Source: Methylibium sp. (GTDB lineage: Bacteria > Pseudomonadota > Gammaproteobacteria > Burkholderiales > Burkholderiaceae_C). From it: DNA of 49,280 bases. The notes under the pieces are model-generated. The model worked only from the letters and a program-made list of their open reading frames with translations. It was not told where the DNA came from and did not search any database. Positions 1-7,757 of the stretch are shown piece after piece; position 1 is the stretch's first letter, and each line of letters opens with the position of its first letter. The translations under genes and the position numbers were made by a program. The stretch is from positions 1-49,280 of the forward strand of contig NZ_JACDCW010000021.1 in assembly GCF_013817345.1 (NCBI RefSeq), in the 5' to 3' direction.

Positions 1-252
1 CGGGTTGCTGTGTGGAGTGAAGTCAAGGAGGAGGGCTGGGCGTGAGCCCAGCCCGGGGGACATGAACGCAACACAGCGACCCGGCGCAGCGCTCGCGCGC
101 TGAGCTTGCACAGTCGGCATTCCGAACACGAACCGAAGCCCGCTACGACTCTTCGACGGCTTCAATTCGATGCGTATGAACGCAATTCCGTATGAACAGC
201 GCCTTGCGCGAGGACTTGCCGGCAAACGGACGATTTACTCTTTTTCTTGCCT
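1..252. other. Left-edge region with no supported gene
   Basis: No convincing reading frame was found here. The only structure is a hairpin at 33-54 (8-bp GGGCTGGG / CCCAGCCC stem, 6-base loop) without a T-run. It could belong to a gene beyond the left edge. Confidence 0.4.
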
Positions 253-1383
253 CTAGGCCGCAGCCAAGGCGGGCTTGCGTCGGCGCCGGCTGTTGCTGCG
301 TTCTTCGAGCAGCCCCAGCAGCCGGCACTCCGACGCTTGCAGCCCCCGCCGCGGCCGGGCTGCATCGTGCAGGCGCACGCACAGCGCAGCGCGCGAGTCG
401 GCCGCACCGTTGATCAGCGAACCCAACTCCAGCACCTGCGGATGGATGTAGGACTTGCGCGCCACCGCAGGCGTGTTGCCGAGCCGCTTTGCCACAGCGG
501 CCAGGATGTCCTTGGCGCTGGCGGCCCCTCCGGCGGCCGCCGCCTCGGCCGCGCAGGCCAGGCGGGTCAGCTCGAGCGCCTGCACGCTGCCATGCCACGT
601 GCGGAAGTCCTTGGCTGTGAAGCGCTCGCCGGTGATTTCGGCCAGGTATTCGTTGACGTCGGCCGAGTCGATGCCGTGGGTGCCGCCGCTCTCGTCTTCG
701 TACTGGAACAGCTCTTGGCCGGGCAGTTGCTGCAGGCGGCGCACGATGCGCGCGATGCGCGGGTCGTCCAGGCTGGTCTGTTGCTGTACGCCGCTCTTGC
801 CCTTGAAGGTGAGCCGCAGCAGGCTGCCGCGCACTTCCACGTGGCGGTTGCGCAAGGTGGTCAGGCCGAACGAGCCGTTGCTGCGTGCGTATTCGTCGTT
901 GCCGACGCGTACGAAGGTGGTGTCGAGCAGGCGCACAAGCGTGGCCAGCACCAGCGTGCGCGGCAGCGCCGAACGGGGCGCTTCGCGCAGGTCGCGCGCG
1001 ATGCGCGAGCGAATGCGGGGCAGCGCCTTGCCGAAAGCCTGCATGCGCTCGAACTTGTCGTCGCCGCGCTGCGCGTTCCAGACGGCGTGGTACCGGTACT
1101 GTTTACGGCCCCGTGCGTCGCGCGCCGTGGCCTGGAGGTGCCCGTTGACGAGCGGGCAGATCCAAACGTCTTCATAGGCCGGCGGAATGGCGAGTCGTCG
1201 GATGCGGTCGACCTCGTGTCGGTCGCGAAGCAAGGTGCCGTCGGGGCCGCGATAGGCGAAACCCTGGCCGCGCCGTACGCGCCGGTGACCTGGCATGGTG
1301 TCGCTCACATAGACCAAACCCGCCGGCACGGGCACCGGTACTCTCGCGGACTCCGGCTCGGGCTCGCTAGAAGCCCGAGCCAT
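253..1383 (-). CDS. DNA topoisomerase IB (poxvirus/bacterial type)
   Basis: Relaxes supercoiled DNA by nicking one strand through a 3'-phosphotyrosine link. About 376 residues, normal for the bacterial family. The N-terminal domain carries the RIRRLAIPPAYEDVWIC stretch typical of the family. The catalytic domain has the arginine in RVGNDEYA, the lysine in TFKGKSG, the second arginine in KDFRTWHG and the tyrosine nucleophile in RKSYIHP near residue 312, so all active-site elements are present. I chose the ATG at 1383; a TTG four codons upstream is also open, and neither has a clear ribosome binding site. The arginine-rich C-terminal tail may bind DNA. It stands alone, pointing out of the window's left end. 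Bacterial topoisomerase IB is an accessory gene often found with stress genes, which fits this neighbourhood. Confidence 0.93.
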   Translation of the reverse strand: MARASSEPEPESARVPVPVPAGLVYVSDTMPGHRRVRRGQGFAYRGPDGTLLRDRHEVDRIRRLAIPPAYEDVWICPLVNGHLQATARDARGRKQYRYHAVWNAQRGDDKFERMQAFGKALPRIRSRIARDLREAPRSALPRTLVLATLVRLLDTTFVRVGNDEYARSNGSFGLTTLRNRHVEVRGSLLRLTFKGKSGVQQQTSLDDPRIARIVRRLQQLPGQELFQYEDESGGTHGIDSADVNEYLAEITGERFTAKDFRTWHGSVQALELTRLACAAEAAAAGGAASAKDILAAVAKRLGNTPAVARKSYIHPQVLELGSLINGAADSRAALCVRLHDAARPRRGLQASECRLLGLLEERSNSRRRRKPALAAA

Positions 1384-1443
1384 CGCAGTGCGCAAGGCGG
1401 ACCGACGTTACGTCCATGGTCACGGACCGCACGAGCCCCGGAC

Positions 1444-1713
1444 TCAGGGCCTCGAAGCGGGTGGGCGGGCGCCCGGCGCCATGGCCGGCGGGGTGGTGGT
1501 GTCCATGCCACTGGCGCCGCCCATCGGCGGCGGTGTGATGATGGCCGTGCCACCCGGGGCCATCGAGCCGGTTTCACCCGTCATGCCCGGCGCACTGGCC
1601 GTGCTGCCGGGGCTCGGTGTGACGACGGCGGCATCGTCGCGCTGGTCGCAGCCGGCCAGCGCGAACGCGGCGATAAGCACCGCCAGCGAGGTCGTGGTTC
1701 TTGAAGCGTTCAT
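1444..1713 (-). CDS. Small Pro/Gly/Thr-rich lipoprotein
   Basis: An 89-residue predicted lipoprotein: a short positively charged start, a hydrophobic stretch and the lipobox LAGC at about residues 18-21, then a low-complexity mature part rich in Pro, Gly, Ala, Thr and Met with no recognisable domain. The start is the ATG at 1713, preceded by AGGAG 9 bases upstream; a TTG three codons earlier is less likely because it overlaps this site. It follows the PA2169-family gene (stop at 1747) after 33 bases on the same strand, so the two are probably co-transcribed. Function unknown; the mature part looks disordered and envelope-anchored. Confidence 0.7.
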   Translation of the reverse strand: MNASRTTTSLAVLIAAFALAGCDQRDDAAVVTPSPGSTASAPGMTGETGSMAPGGTAIITPPPMGGASGMDTTTPPAMAPGARPPASRP

Positions 1714-1746
1714 CGTGTGCAACTCCTGCAGTTTCGAAGGGGTGGC

Positions 1747-2205
1747 TCAGCTCGCCGCCTTCATGCGATTGCGCAGATCGCGGATCTGGTCGTGGTTGCG
1801 CTTGACGCCCTGGTACTGGCGCTCGACCACGGTCTTCACCTGCGTCGGCAGGTCTTCCTTCAGGCACTCGCGGTAGGCCTCCATCGCGGCGTCTTCACCG
1901 CGCTCGCATTCGTCGAGCATGGCCTGGTCGCTGTGGCCGGAAAGCGTGCCCTTGACCGAGACCCAGCCGCGGTGCATGGCGCCGCTGGCGCTGCCGCCGG
2001 TGTCGGGCTCGCCGCCGCACTGGACCACCTGTTGCTGCAACTCGCGCGCGCCTTCGGCGCATTCGCCCGCACGCTTGGAGAAGGTGGAACGCAGCGACTC
2101 GGACTTGGTGTTTTCAGCGCAGGAGCGAAAGCCGTACTCGCCGTCCTTGCAGGTTTCGATCAGCTTGTTGAGGTGCTTGACAGTGTCTTTGTTGTCGATG
2201 GTCAT
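1747..2205 (-). CDS. PA2169-family four-helix-bundle protein (DUF2383)
   Basis: A 152-residue all-helical protein of the ferritin-like PA2169/DUF2383 family. No signal peptide or membrane segment is visible, so it is probably cytoplasmic. Motifs shared with the second copy at 29485-29883 include the N-terminal LNKLIETC.DGEYGFRSCAE, the central RAGECAEGA and the C-terminal KRNHDQIRDLRNRMK. The family is linked to stress and stationary-phase gene sets, but its biochemical role is not established. The start is the ATG at 2205; the frame stays open far upstream across the glycosyltransferase gene, but that part is antisense noise. A small lipoprotein gene follows 33 bases downstream. Confidence 0.85.
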   Translation of the reverse strand: MTIDNKDTVKHLNKLIETCKDGEYGFRSCAENTKSESLRSTFSKRAGECAEGARELQQQVVQCGGEPDTGGSASGAMHRGWVSVKGTLSGHSDQAMLDECERGEDAAMEAYRECLKEDLPTQVKTVVERQYQGVKRNHDQIRDLRNRMKAAS

Positions 2206-2295
2206 TTCAGGTCCTTTCGAAGGGTGGAACGTCCTTGACGTTTTCGGGGCGGTATCCGCTGGCCATCCTTGTGGCTCACGGACATACCCCGGCTT

Positions 2296-2310
2296 TGGCA
2301 GGCGGCATGC
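2296..2310 (+). promoter_or_regulatory. Candidate sigma-54 (-24/-12) promoter, 9/11
   Basis: Reads TGGCAGG-N4-ATGC with the required GG-N10-GC spacing. The predicted start is about 31 bases before the glycosyltransferase ATG at 2353. Two consensus positions differ. Confidence 0.25.
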
Positions 2311-2352
2311 CCGGTGCACCCGCTGTGGGAACGGGACTTGCCATGCGCATTG

Positions 2353-3579
2353 ATGCAAAAAACTCTGTCTTCGGCCACCGCCCGCCGTGATCCGGCGCTG
2401 CCGCACGTCGTCGACGCCACCATGTTCTGGAGCGAAACCGGCGGCGGCGTGCGGCGCTACCTGCTGACCAAGGCCGCCTGGCTCACCCGCCAGGCAGGGT
2501 GGCGCCACACGGTGCTCGCGCCCGGCCTGCAAGGCCTGAACCAGGCCGACTGCGGCGGCCCGTCGCTGCCGCTGCCGGGCGGCTACCGGCTTCCGCTGTC
2601 GCGCAAGGCCTGTGCGAACGCGCTTGTCGCGCAGGCGCCAGACGTCATCGAAGTGGGTGACCCGTACCGCCTGGCCTGGGCTGCGCTCGACGCCGGCCAG
2701 CGCCTGGGCGTGCCGACCGTGGCCTTCTGCCACAGCGACCTTGCGGCACTGGCGGCCAAGGCCGTGGGCGGGGAGGGCGTGCGCGCGCGCTGGACGCGCC
2801 GTGCCGCCGAGGCCTATGTGCGCCACACCTACCGCGACTTCGACACGGTGCTGGCTCCCAGCCGCTCGATGGCGCGCAGCCTGCAAGCTGCAGGCGTGGA
2901 CGGTGTGCGCGTGCAGCCGCTCGGCGTCGACAGCCACGAATTCCATCCGCGGCGTCGCGATCCCGTCTGGCGCCACACGCTCGGCCTGGCGCCCGACCAG
3001 CGCGCACTGCTCTACGTGGGCCGCTTCGCGCCCGAGAAAAATCTGCAGCGCCTTGTCGCGGCGGTGCAGCGGCTGGGCCCGCGCTACTGCCTGCTGGCGG
3101 TCGGCAGCGGACCCACCCCGCCGCACGGCGAGGGCGTGCGCGTGCTGCCCTTCGAGCCGCGCACGCGGCAGCTCGCGCGCATCTATGCGAGCGCCGATGG
3201 CTTCGTGCATGCCGGCGACCAGGAAACCTTCGGCTTGGCCGTGCTCGAAGCCATGGCCAGCGGCCTGCCGGTCGCCGTTCAGGCGCGCGCCGGGCTGGCC
3301 GAACTGGTGGCCGGCGGCGCGGGCATCGGGGTGGCTTCCGAGCGCACGGGCGACTGGGCGGAAGCGATTGCGGCACTCTTTGCCAGCGAACGGGAATCGC
3401 TGGTGCGCGCCGGTCGCGCGCAAGCCGAGGCCCATGACTGGCAGCGTGTGATGCCTGCGCTCGTTCGCCGTTACGAACAACTCATGAACACGCACGACAG
3501 CGCGGCCGTTCTCACGCAGCCGGGCGTGCTCTGGCAGGGCGGCTGGGGACCGAAGAGCGCGGGTCAGGATCTGCCGTGA
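2353..3579 (+). CDS. GT4-family glycosyltransferase
   Basis: A 408-residue GT-B-fold retaining glycosyltransferase, probably cytoplasmic, moving a sugar from an activated nucleotide donor to a lipid or polysaccharide acceptor. The N-terminal acceptor domain begins HVVDATMFWSETGGGVRRYL, the usual Gly-rich loop. The donor domain shows LLYVGRFAPEKN (about 219-230) and the EX7E motif in ETFGLAVLE (291-299). The ATG at 2353 was chosen because the first beta strand starts around residue 18; its ribosome binding site is weak. A DUF2334 deacetylase-like gene follows on the same strand, and a second GT4 gene lies nearby on the other strand, suggesting an envelope glycan or glycolipid pathway. Donor and acceptor cannot be told from sequence. 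Confidence 0.88.
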   Translation: MQKTLSSATARRDPALPHVVDATMFWSETGGGVRRYLLTKAAWLTRQAGWRHTVLAPGLQGLNQADCGGPSLPLPGGYRLPLSRKACANALVAQAPDVIEVGDPYRLAWAALDAGQRLGVPTVAFCHSDLAALAAKAVGGEGVRARWTRRAAEAYVRHTYRDFDTVLAPSRSMARSLQAAGVDGVRVQPLGVDSHEFHPRRRDPVWRHTLGLAPDQRALLYVGRFAPEKNLQRLVAAVQRLGPRYCLLAVGSGPTPPHGEGVRVLPFEPRTRQLARIYASADGFVHAGDQETFGLAVLEAMASGLPVAVQARAGLAELVAGGAGIGVASERTGDWAEAIAALFASERESLVRAGRAQAEAHDWQRVMPALVRRYEQLMNTHDSAAVLTQPGVLWQGGWGPKSAGQDLP

Positions 3580-3730
3580 GCCCTGCGCCCGCGAGCGCAA
3601 CGGCGCACCGGGACCGCCGCTTCCGCGAACTGCCCGCGTTACTGTGCGTGAGCCCGGAGCTTCGCGAGTGCAACGGCGCAGGAGCCCGCTCGAGATCGTC
3701 TCGTGCGAGCGCAACGGTGAGGGGCTGCGC

Positions 3731-4555
3731 TTGAAACCGTCGCTCGCGGTCGTGTTGCACGACGCTGCGCCCGCCACCTGGGCTGCCTGCGAGCGCCTTC
3801 ACCGCTGCGTGCAGCAGGTCGCGCCGGTGCCGGTCACGTGGCTCGCGGTGCCGCGCTATCACGGCATGCGGCCCGAATCTTTTTTCGAGGAAAGCCTCGA
3901 TCTCGCGCTGGCGCGTGGTGACGAACTCGCGTTGCACGGCTACACCCACTGGGACGCCGAGCCAACGCGCGGCTGGCTCGATCACGCTCGGCGGCGCTGG
4001 TACACCGCCAGCGAAGGCGAATTCGCGGCGCTCGGTCAGGCCCAGGCCGCACAGCGCCTGCGCGCCGGCAGGCGCTGGTTCGAGCGCCGCCGCTGGCCGC
4101 TGCAGGGCTTCGTGGCCCCCGCGTGGCTGCTCAGCGAAGGCAGCCGCAGCGCGCTCGACGCGGCCGGCTTCGACTACACGTGCACGCTCACCGGCCTGGT
4201 CGATCTGCGGCGGCGCGCCACCTTGCCCAGCCGGGCCGTCGTGTACAGCACGCGCTCGGCGTGGCGGCGGGCGGTGTCCGCGCCTTGGAACGCCGCGGTC
4301 GCGCGCCGGCAGCGCGCCGCACCGCTGTTGCGCTTCGAGCTGCATCCGGGCGATGCAGAGCACGGGTCGGTGCGGCGGTCCTGGATGGGGCTGCTCGAGC
4401 GTGCGCTGGAAGGTCGCGATGCGTTGACCTTGGCGCAGGTGGTGGCGAGGTGGCGGGAAGACGACGGCTATTCGGCGCGGCTGCCGGTGTTGCGCGATGG
4501 GCCGACGGTGCCATTCCCTATTGCTCCCTCTCCCTCTGGGAGAGGGCTGGGGTGA
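3731..4555 (+). CDS. DUF2334 polysaccharide-deacetylase-like protein
   Basis: A 274-residue NodB-fold protein of the DUF2334 group. The metal-binding pattern is visible: LHDAAPAT near residues 9-16 (Asp 11) and LHGYTH near 68-73 (His 69 and His 73). Such enzymes remove acyl groups from carbohydrates, but DUF2334 members are poorly characterised. I prefer the TTG at 3731 because GAGGGG lies 6 bases upstream and the first beta strand follows at once; a GTG at 3644 would add 29 Arg-rich residues. The last dozen codons (ending PSPSGRGLG) are encoded by the left arm of the 42-bp inverted repeat, which also supplies the stop codon. It lies downstream of a glycosyltransferase, consistent with trimming of an exported glycan. 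Confidence 0.78.
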   Translation: MKPSLAVVLHDAAPATWAACERLHRCVQQVAPVPVTWLAVPRYHGMRPESFFEESLDLALARGDELALHGYTHWDAEPTRGWLDHARRRWYTASEGEFAALGQAQAAQRLRAGRRWFERRRWPLQGFVAPAWLLSEGSRSALDAAGFDYTCTLTGLVDLRRRATLPSRAVVYSTRSAWRRAVSAPWNAAVARRQRAAPLLRFELHPGDAEHGSVRRSWMGLLERALEGRDALTLAQVVARWREDDGYSARLPVLRDGPTVPFPIAPSPSGRGLG

Positions 4556-4681
4556 GGGCTTGCCGGAACTCGGAAGTTGCTTGACTTCTCCAAGGCTGCC
4601 GATTCGGCAGCCTTGCAAGGCAGAGCCACTGCCCGGTTGCGGCAAGCCCTCACCCCAGCCCTCTCCCAGAGGGAGAGGGAG
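4524..4681. repeat. 42-bp perfect inverted repeat pair with internal palindrome
   Basis: Left arm 4524-4565 and right arm 4640-4681 are exact reverse complements over 42 bases, each containing the CTCTCCC / GGGAGAG core typical of dispersed intergenic repeats in proteobacteria. The 74-base spacer holds another palindrome at 4592-4614 (11-base arms AAGGCTGCCGA / TCGGCAGCCTT). A related shorter copy is at 41292-41323. The element sits between convergent genes, where it could act as a two-way terminator. Confidence 0.85.
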
Positions 4682-4688
4682 AAAGCCC

Positions 4689-5234
4689 TCAAGGCCAACA
4701 GACCAACAGTACCGTCGCCGTGGCGAGCCCCGCTGCTGCTCCCGCCAGCACATCGCTCGGGTAGTGCAAACCCAACACCACCCGCGAAGCGGCCACGAGC
4801 GCGGCGTAGATCCACAGCGGCACGGCCAACGCCGGGTAATGGTGCGAAAGGATCAGCGCGAAGGCCACCGCATGCAGAGTGTGGCCGCTCGGGAAGCTGA
4901 AGGAGTCGAGCGGGCGCGTGCAGCAGCGGATGCCGGGGCAGTCGACGAAGGGTCGGCGCCGGCCGATGTGGTGTTTCAGCGCCAGGTACAGGCCGAGGTT
5001 CACTGCACCCACGGCGGCCATCTGCAGCGCCGCCATGCTGCCGTTGATGCCGCCCAGCAAGGGCAGCGGCAGCAGCAGCATCACCACGACCCAGGGGCCG
5101 CCGTCGCCGAGCCGGCTGACCGCCACCAGCAACTGCAGCACCAGCGGCTGCGTGGACGCGCGGTGCAAGGCGGTGGCCCAACGCCGGTCGCGTTCGATCC
5201 AGCGGGCGCGGCGCTCGTCAGGCCAGTACCGCAT
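4689..5234 (-). CDS. PAP2-family phosphatase, membrane-bound
   Basis: A 181-residue type-2 phosphatidic acid phosphatase-like membrane protein. All three signature blocks are present: K87-x6-R94-P95, PSGH at 115-118 and S150-R151-x5-H157-x3-D161. Hydrophobic stretches around 30-60, 68-86, 119-130, 137-149 and 162-179 give four to five membrane helices with the active site probably facing the periplasm. Likely substrates are lipid phosphates such as undecaprenyl pyrophosphate or phosphatidate. The ATG at 5234 overlaps the end of the upstream glycosyltransferase by 17 bases, so the two are an operon and probably serve one lipid-linked pathway. The stop is just outside the right arm of the inverted repeat. 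Confidence 0.9.
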   Translation of the reverse strand: MRYWPDERRARWIERDRRWATALHRASTQPLVLQLLVAVSRLGDGGPWVVVMLLLPLPLLGGINGSMAALQMAAVGAVNLGLYLALKHHIGRRRPFVDCPGIRCCTRPLDSFSFPSGHTLHAVAFALILSHHYPALAVPLWIYAALVAASRVVLGLHYPSDVLAGAAAGLATATVLLVCWP

Positions 5235-6561
5235 GCTGCACCGCCGTTCCGGCGTTGCGGGCCGCAAAGTGCAGCAAGCGGCTCTCGAAACGCCTGAGCA
5301 CCGCATCCCAGCCCACGGCGAGCGCGGTTTCGCGAGCATGAGCGCGCAGCGCCGGCAGCAGCTCGGGGTAGTCGGCCGGGCTCGCTGCGAGCCGACAGGC
5401 CTGGTCGATGAAGTCGGCCTCGTCGCCGGGGGCTGCGAGCAGGCCGTTGCTGCCGTGGCGAATGTGCTCGGCGGCGGCAGCGGCATCGAAGGCCAGTACC
5501 GCCAAGCCTGAGGCGAGCGCTTCCAGCGTGACGTTGCCGAAGGTTTCGCTCAGGCTGGGGAACAGGAAGACGTCGGCGCTTGCATAGTGCGCAGCCAGCG
5601 CCTCGCCCCGCTGCATGCCGACGAAGCGCGCGGCCGGGAACTCGGCTTCGAGCCGCCGGCGCAGCGGGCCGTCGCCGACCACCACCATGCGCGTGGCCGG
5701 CACGCGCGCGCGGGCCGCCTCGAAAGCGCGCAGCGCCAGGCTCACGTTCTTCTCGGCGGCGAGCCGGCCGACGTAGAGCATGACGGGTGCGGCCACGGCG
5801 GCGGCACGCTCTGCGCTGCCCGCGTTGCCGCCGATTGCGCTGCCGGGGACCGCATTGCCGCCTGCATCAGCCATCGCGCTGCCAATGCCGGCATCGCCTG
5901 CTGGCTCGCCCGCCCGGTGTGCGACAACCGCCCCGCCGGCATCGCAATCGCCATCGCCATCGCCCATCGGCACCACGCCCCACAGCGCCCGCAGCGCTGC
6001 GCTGCGCCGTGCCGGCGAGAACTGCGCCGTGTCCACCCCGCGGCCCTGCACCTCGATGCGCTCGAAGCCCTGCGCGAGCAGTTGCGCGCGCACCACCCGC
6101 GTCGGCACGAAGGTGGCATCGGCCTGGCGGTGGAAGCGGCGCAGGTAGCCGCACACCAGCGGCTCGAGCCAGCTCAGCCGGTAGTAGCGGCTGTACCAGT
6201 GGAAGTTGGTGCGGAAGTCGGTGGTCACGGGGATGCAGAGACGGCTCGCGGCCATCACTGCCGCGCGGCCGAGCGGGCCCTGCGTGGCCACATGCACGAG
6301 CGCAGGCCGCCGGGCCGCGAAGCGCCGCTGCAACTGGCCGATGCTGGCCAGGCCGAGACGCAAATCGGGGTACATCGGGATCGGCGCGCCGGCGCTGCGC
6401 CATTCGTCGGGACTGCTGCGGGCGGCTTCGAAACGCTGGCGCGGCCGGATCAGTTCGACCTCGTGGCCCTGCGCGCGCAGAAAGCGCACGGTGCGCTCGA
6501 CGGTCAGCGCAACGCCGTTGATCTCCGGCGGATAGGTCTCGGTGACGTAGACGAGTTGCAT
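5218..6561 (-). CDS. GT4 glycosyltransferase, mannosyltransferase-like, with linker insertion
   Basis: A 447-residue GT-B glycosyltransferase resembling GDP-mannose-dependent alpha-mannosyltransferases. It begins MQLVYVTETYPPEINGVA, carries TTDFRTNFHWYSRYY in the acceptor domain, MLYVGRLAAEKN at 261-272 and the EX7E motif in ETFGNVTLE (339-347). Between the two domains, at about residues 197-258, is a roughly 60-residue Gly/Ala/Asp-rich stretch that the family does not need, partly encoded by a tandem ATCGCC hexamer near 5940-5966. The PAP2 gene overlaps its end, so they are co-transcribed. It may build a mannosylated glycolipid; donor and acceptor are inferred from similarity only. Confidence 0.88.
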   Translation of the reverse strand: MQLVYVTETYPPEINGVALTVERTVRFLRAQGHEVELIRPRQRFEAARSSPDEWRSAGAPIPMYPDLRLGLASIGQLQRRFAARRPALVHVATQGPLGRAAVMAASRLCIPVTTDFRTNFHWYSRYYRLSWLEPLVCGYLRRFHRQADATFVPTRVVRAQLLAQGFERIEVQGRGVDTAQFSPARRSAALRALWGVVPMGDGDGDCDAGGAVVAHRAGEPAGDAGIGSAMADAGGNAVPGSAIGGNAGSAERAAAVAAPVMLYVGRLAAEKNVSLALRAFEAARARVPATRMVVVGDGPLRRRLEAEFPAARFVGMQRGEALAAHYASADVFLFPSLSETFGNVTLEALASGLAVLAFDAAAAAEHIRHGSNGLLAAPGDEADFIDQACRLAASPADYPELLPALRAHARETALAVGWDAVLRRFESRLLHFAARNAGTAVQHAVLA

Positions 6562-6603
6562 GCGGTCTCGCGGACTCGAAGCCAGGGCGGCACTTGCCGG
6601 ATA

Positions 6604-6618
6604 GCAACGAGCATGCCC
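6604..6618 (-). promoter_or_regulatory. Candidate sigma-54 promoter, 9/11
   Basis: On the minus strand reads GGGCATG-N4-TTGC with GG-N10-GC spacing; the predicted start is about 31 bases before the glycosyltransferase ATG at 6561. It pairs with a similar element on the other strand 15 bases away. Confidence 0.28.
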
Positions 6619-6632
6619 GGCGTTTTCGACAA

Positions 6633-6647
6633 GGGCATGACGTTTGC
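6633..6647 (+). promoter_or_regulatory. Candidate sigma-54 promoter, 9/11
   Basis: Reads GGGCATG-N4-TTGC with correct spacing; the predicted start is about 52 bases before the ATG at 6711. Same seven-base -24 block as the divergent element at 6604-6618. Confidence 0.28.
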
Positions 6648-6710
6648 CGGTTTGTGGCCGGCCCGCGACTCCGCGGTCTTCTTGCCGGCTCCGCAGGGGA
6701 CATCACCGCG

Positions 6711-7688
6711 ATGAATTCACTCGTTCTCGTCCCCGGCGGCGCCGGCTTCCTCGGCAGCCACCTCTGCGAACGTCTGCTCGCCCGCGGCCACACGGTGCTG
6801 GCGCTCGACGACCTGTCCACGGGGCACCGCCGCCACGTCGGGCACCTCTCGGCGCATCCGCGTTTTCGGCTGCTGGTGCACGACCTGACGCGGCCCTTGC
6901 CGCGCGCCGCGCGTTCCGCCGGGCGCGTCTACAACCTCGCCTGCCCGGCCAGTCCGGCCTACTACCAGCAGGATCCGGTGCAGACCACCCTGACCAGCGT
7001 GATCGGCATCTGGCATCTGCTGGAGCTGTGCCAGAGCTCGGGCGCGCGGTTGCTGCAGGCCTCCACCAGCGAGGTCTACGGCGACCCGCAGGTGCACCCG
7101 CAGACGGAGAACTACGTCGGCCACGTCAACCCGATCGGCCCGCGCGCTTGCTACGACGAAGGCAAGCGCTGCGCCGAGACGCTGGCCTTCGCCTACCGTT
7201 GGCAGAGGAACGTGGAGATCCGCGTGGCGCGCCTGTTCAACAGCTACGGTCCGCGGCTGCGCCCGGGCGACGGCCGCGTGGTCAGCAACTTCATCGTGCA
7301 GGCTTTGCGCGGCGAGCCGCTCACCGTGTACGGCGACGGCCAGCAGACGCGCAGCTTTTGCTATGTGGACGACACGGTGGAGGGCCTGCTCAAGCTGATG
7401 GACGGGCCGATCGAGGGCCCGGTCAACCTGGGCAACCCGGTCGAGCACACCATCCTCGAGTTGGCCGAAGCGGTGCTGCGGCTCACCGGCAGCCGCTCCG
7501 AACTGCACCGCCATCCGCTGCCGCCCGACGACCCGCGCAAGCGCCGCCCCGACATCTCGCTGGCACAACGGCAACTCGGCTGGATGCCGCGCGTGTCGCT
7601 GGAAGACGGCCTCGTCGCGACGATCGAATGGTTTCGGCGTGAACTCGAGCTGCCCGCGACGGGCGGCTTGGCGCGCAAGGCCGCATAG
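6711..7688 (+). CDS. UDP-glucuronate decarboxylase-like NAD-dependent sugar epimerase
   Basis: A 325-residue extended short-chain dehydrogenase. The NAD-binding loop GGAGFLGSH is at 9-17, the serine-bearing STSEVYGDP at 118-126 and the catalytic pair Y148/K152 in YDEGK. The blocks YNLACPASPAYYQQDP and NPIGPRACYDEGKR are characteristic of UDP-glucuronic acid decarboxylases, which make UDP-xylose, rather than of GalE-type epimerases. The ATG at 6711 has AGGGGA about 10 bases upstream. It is divergent from the GT4/PAP2 operon, so UDP-xylose or a related sugar may feed those transferases. Other members of the family (for example dTDP-glucose 4,6-dehydratase) are less likely from these motifs. Confidence 0.87.
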   Translation: MNSLVLVPGGAGFLGSHLCERLLARGHTVLALDDLSTGHRRHVGHLSAHPRFRLLVHDLTRPLPRAARSAGRVYNLACPASPAYYQQDPVQTTLTSVIGIWHLLELCQSSGARLLQASTSEVYGDPQVHPQTENYVGHVNPIGPRACYDEGKRCAETLAFAYRWQRNVEIRVARLFNSYGPRLRPGDGRVVSNFIVQALRGEPLTVYGDGQQTRSFCYVDDTVEGLLKLMDGPIEGPVNLGNPVEHTILELAEAVLRLTGSRSELHRHPLPPDDPRKRRPDISLAQRQLGWMPRVSLEDGLVATIEWFRRELELPATGGLARKAA

Positions 7689-7757
7689 ACCTCGGCAACT
7701 CGGTCAGCGGGCGGGCGATGCGTGCGCCTGCAGGCAGGCGAACCGGCAGACAAAAGC

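Noticed and set aside
2327-2341. Sigma-54-like GGGAACG-N4-TTGC before the first glycosyltransferase
   Set aside because: Its predicted start would fall on the ATG at 2353, leaving no leader; the neighbouring element at 2296-2310 is better placed.
1747-3777. Very long minus-strand open frame (over 670 codons) across the glycosyltransferase gene
   Set aside because: Only its last 152 codons match a protein family; the upstream part is the antisense shadow of a well-supported gene in high-G+C DNA.
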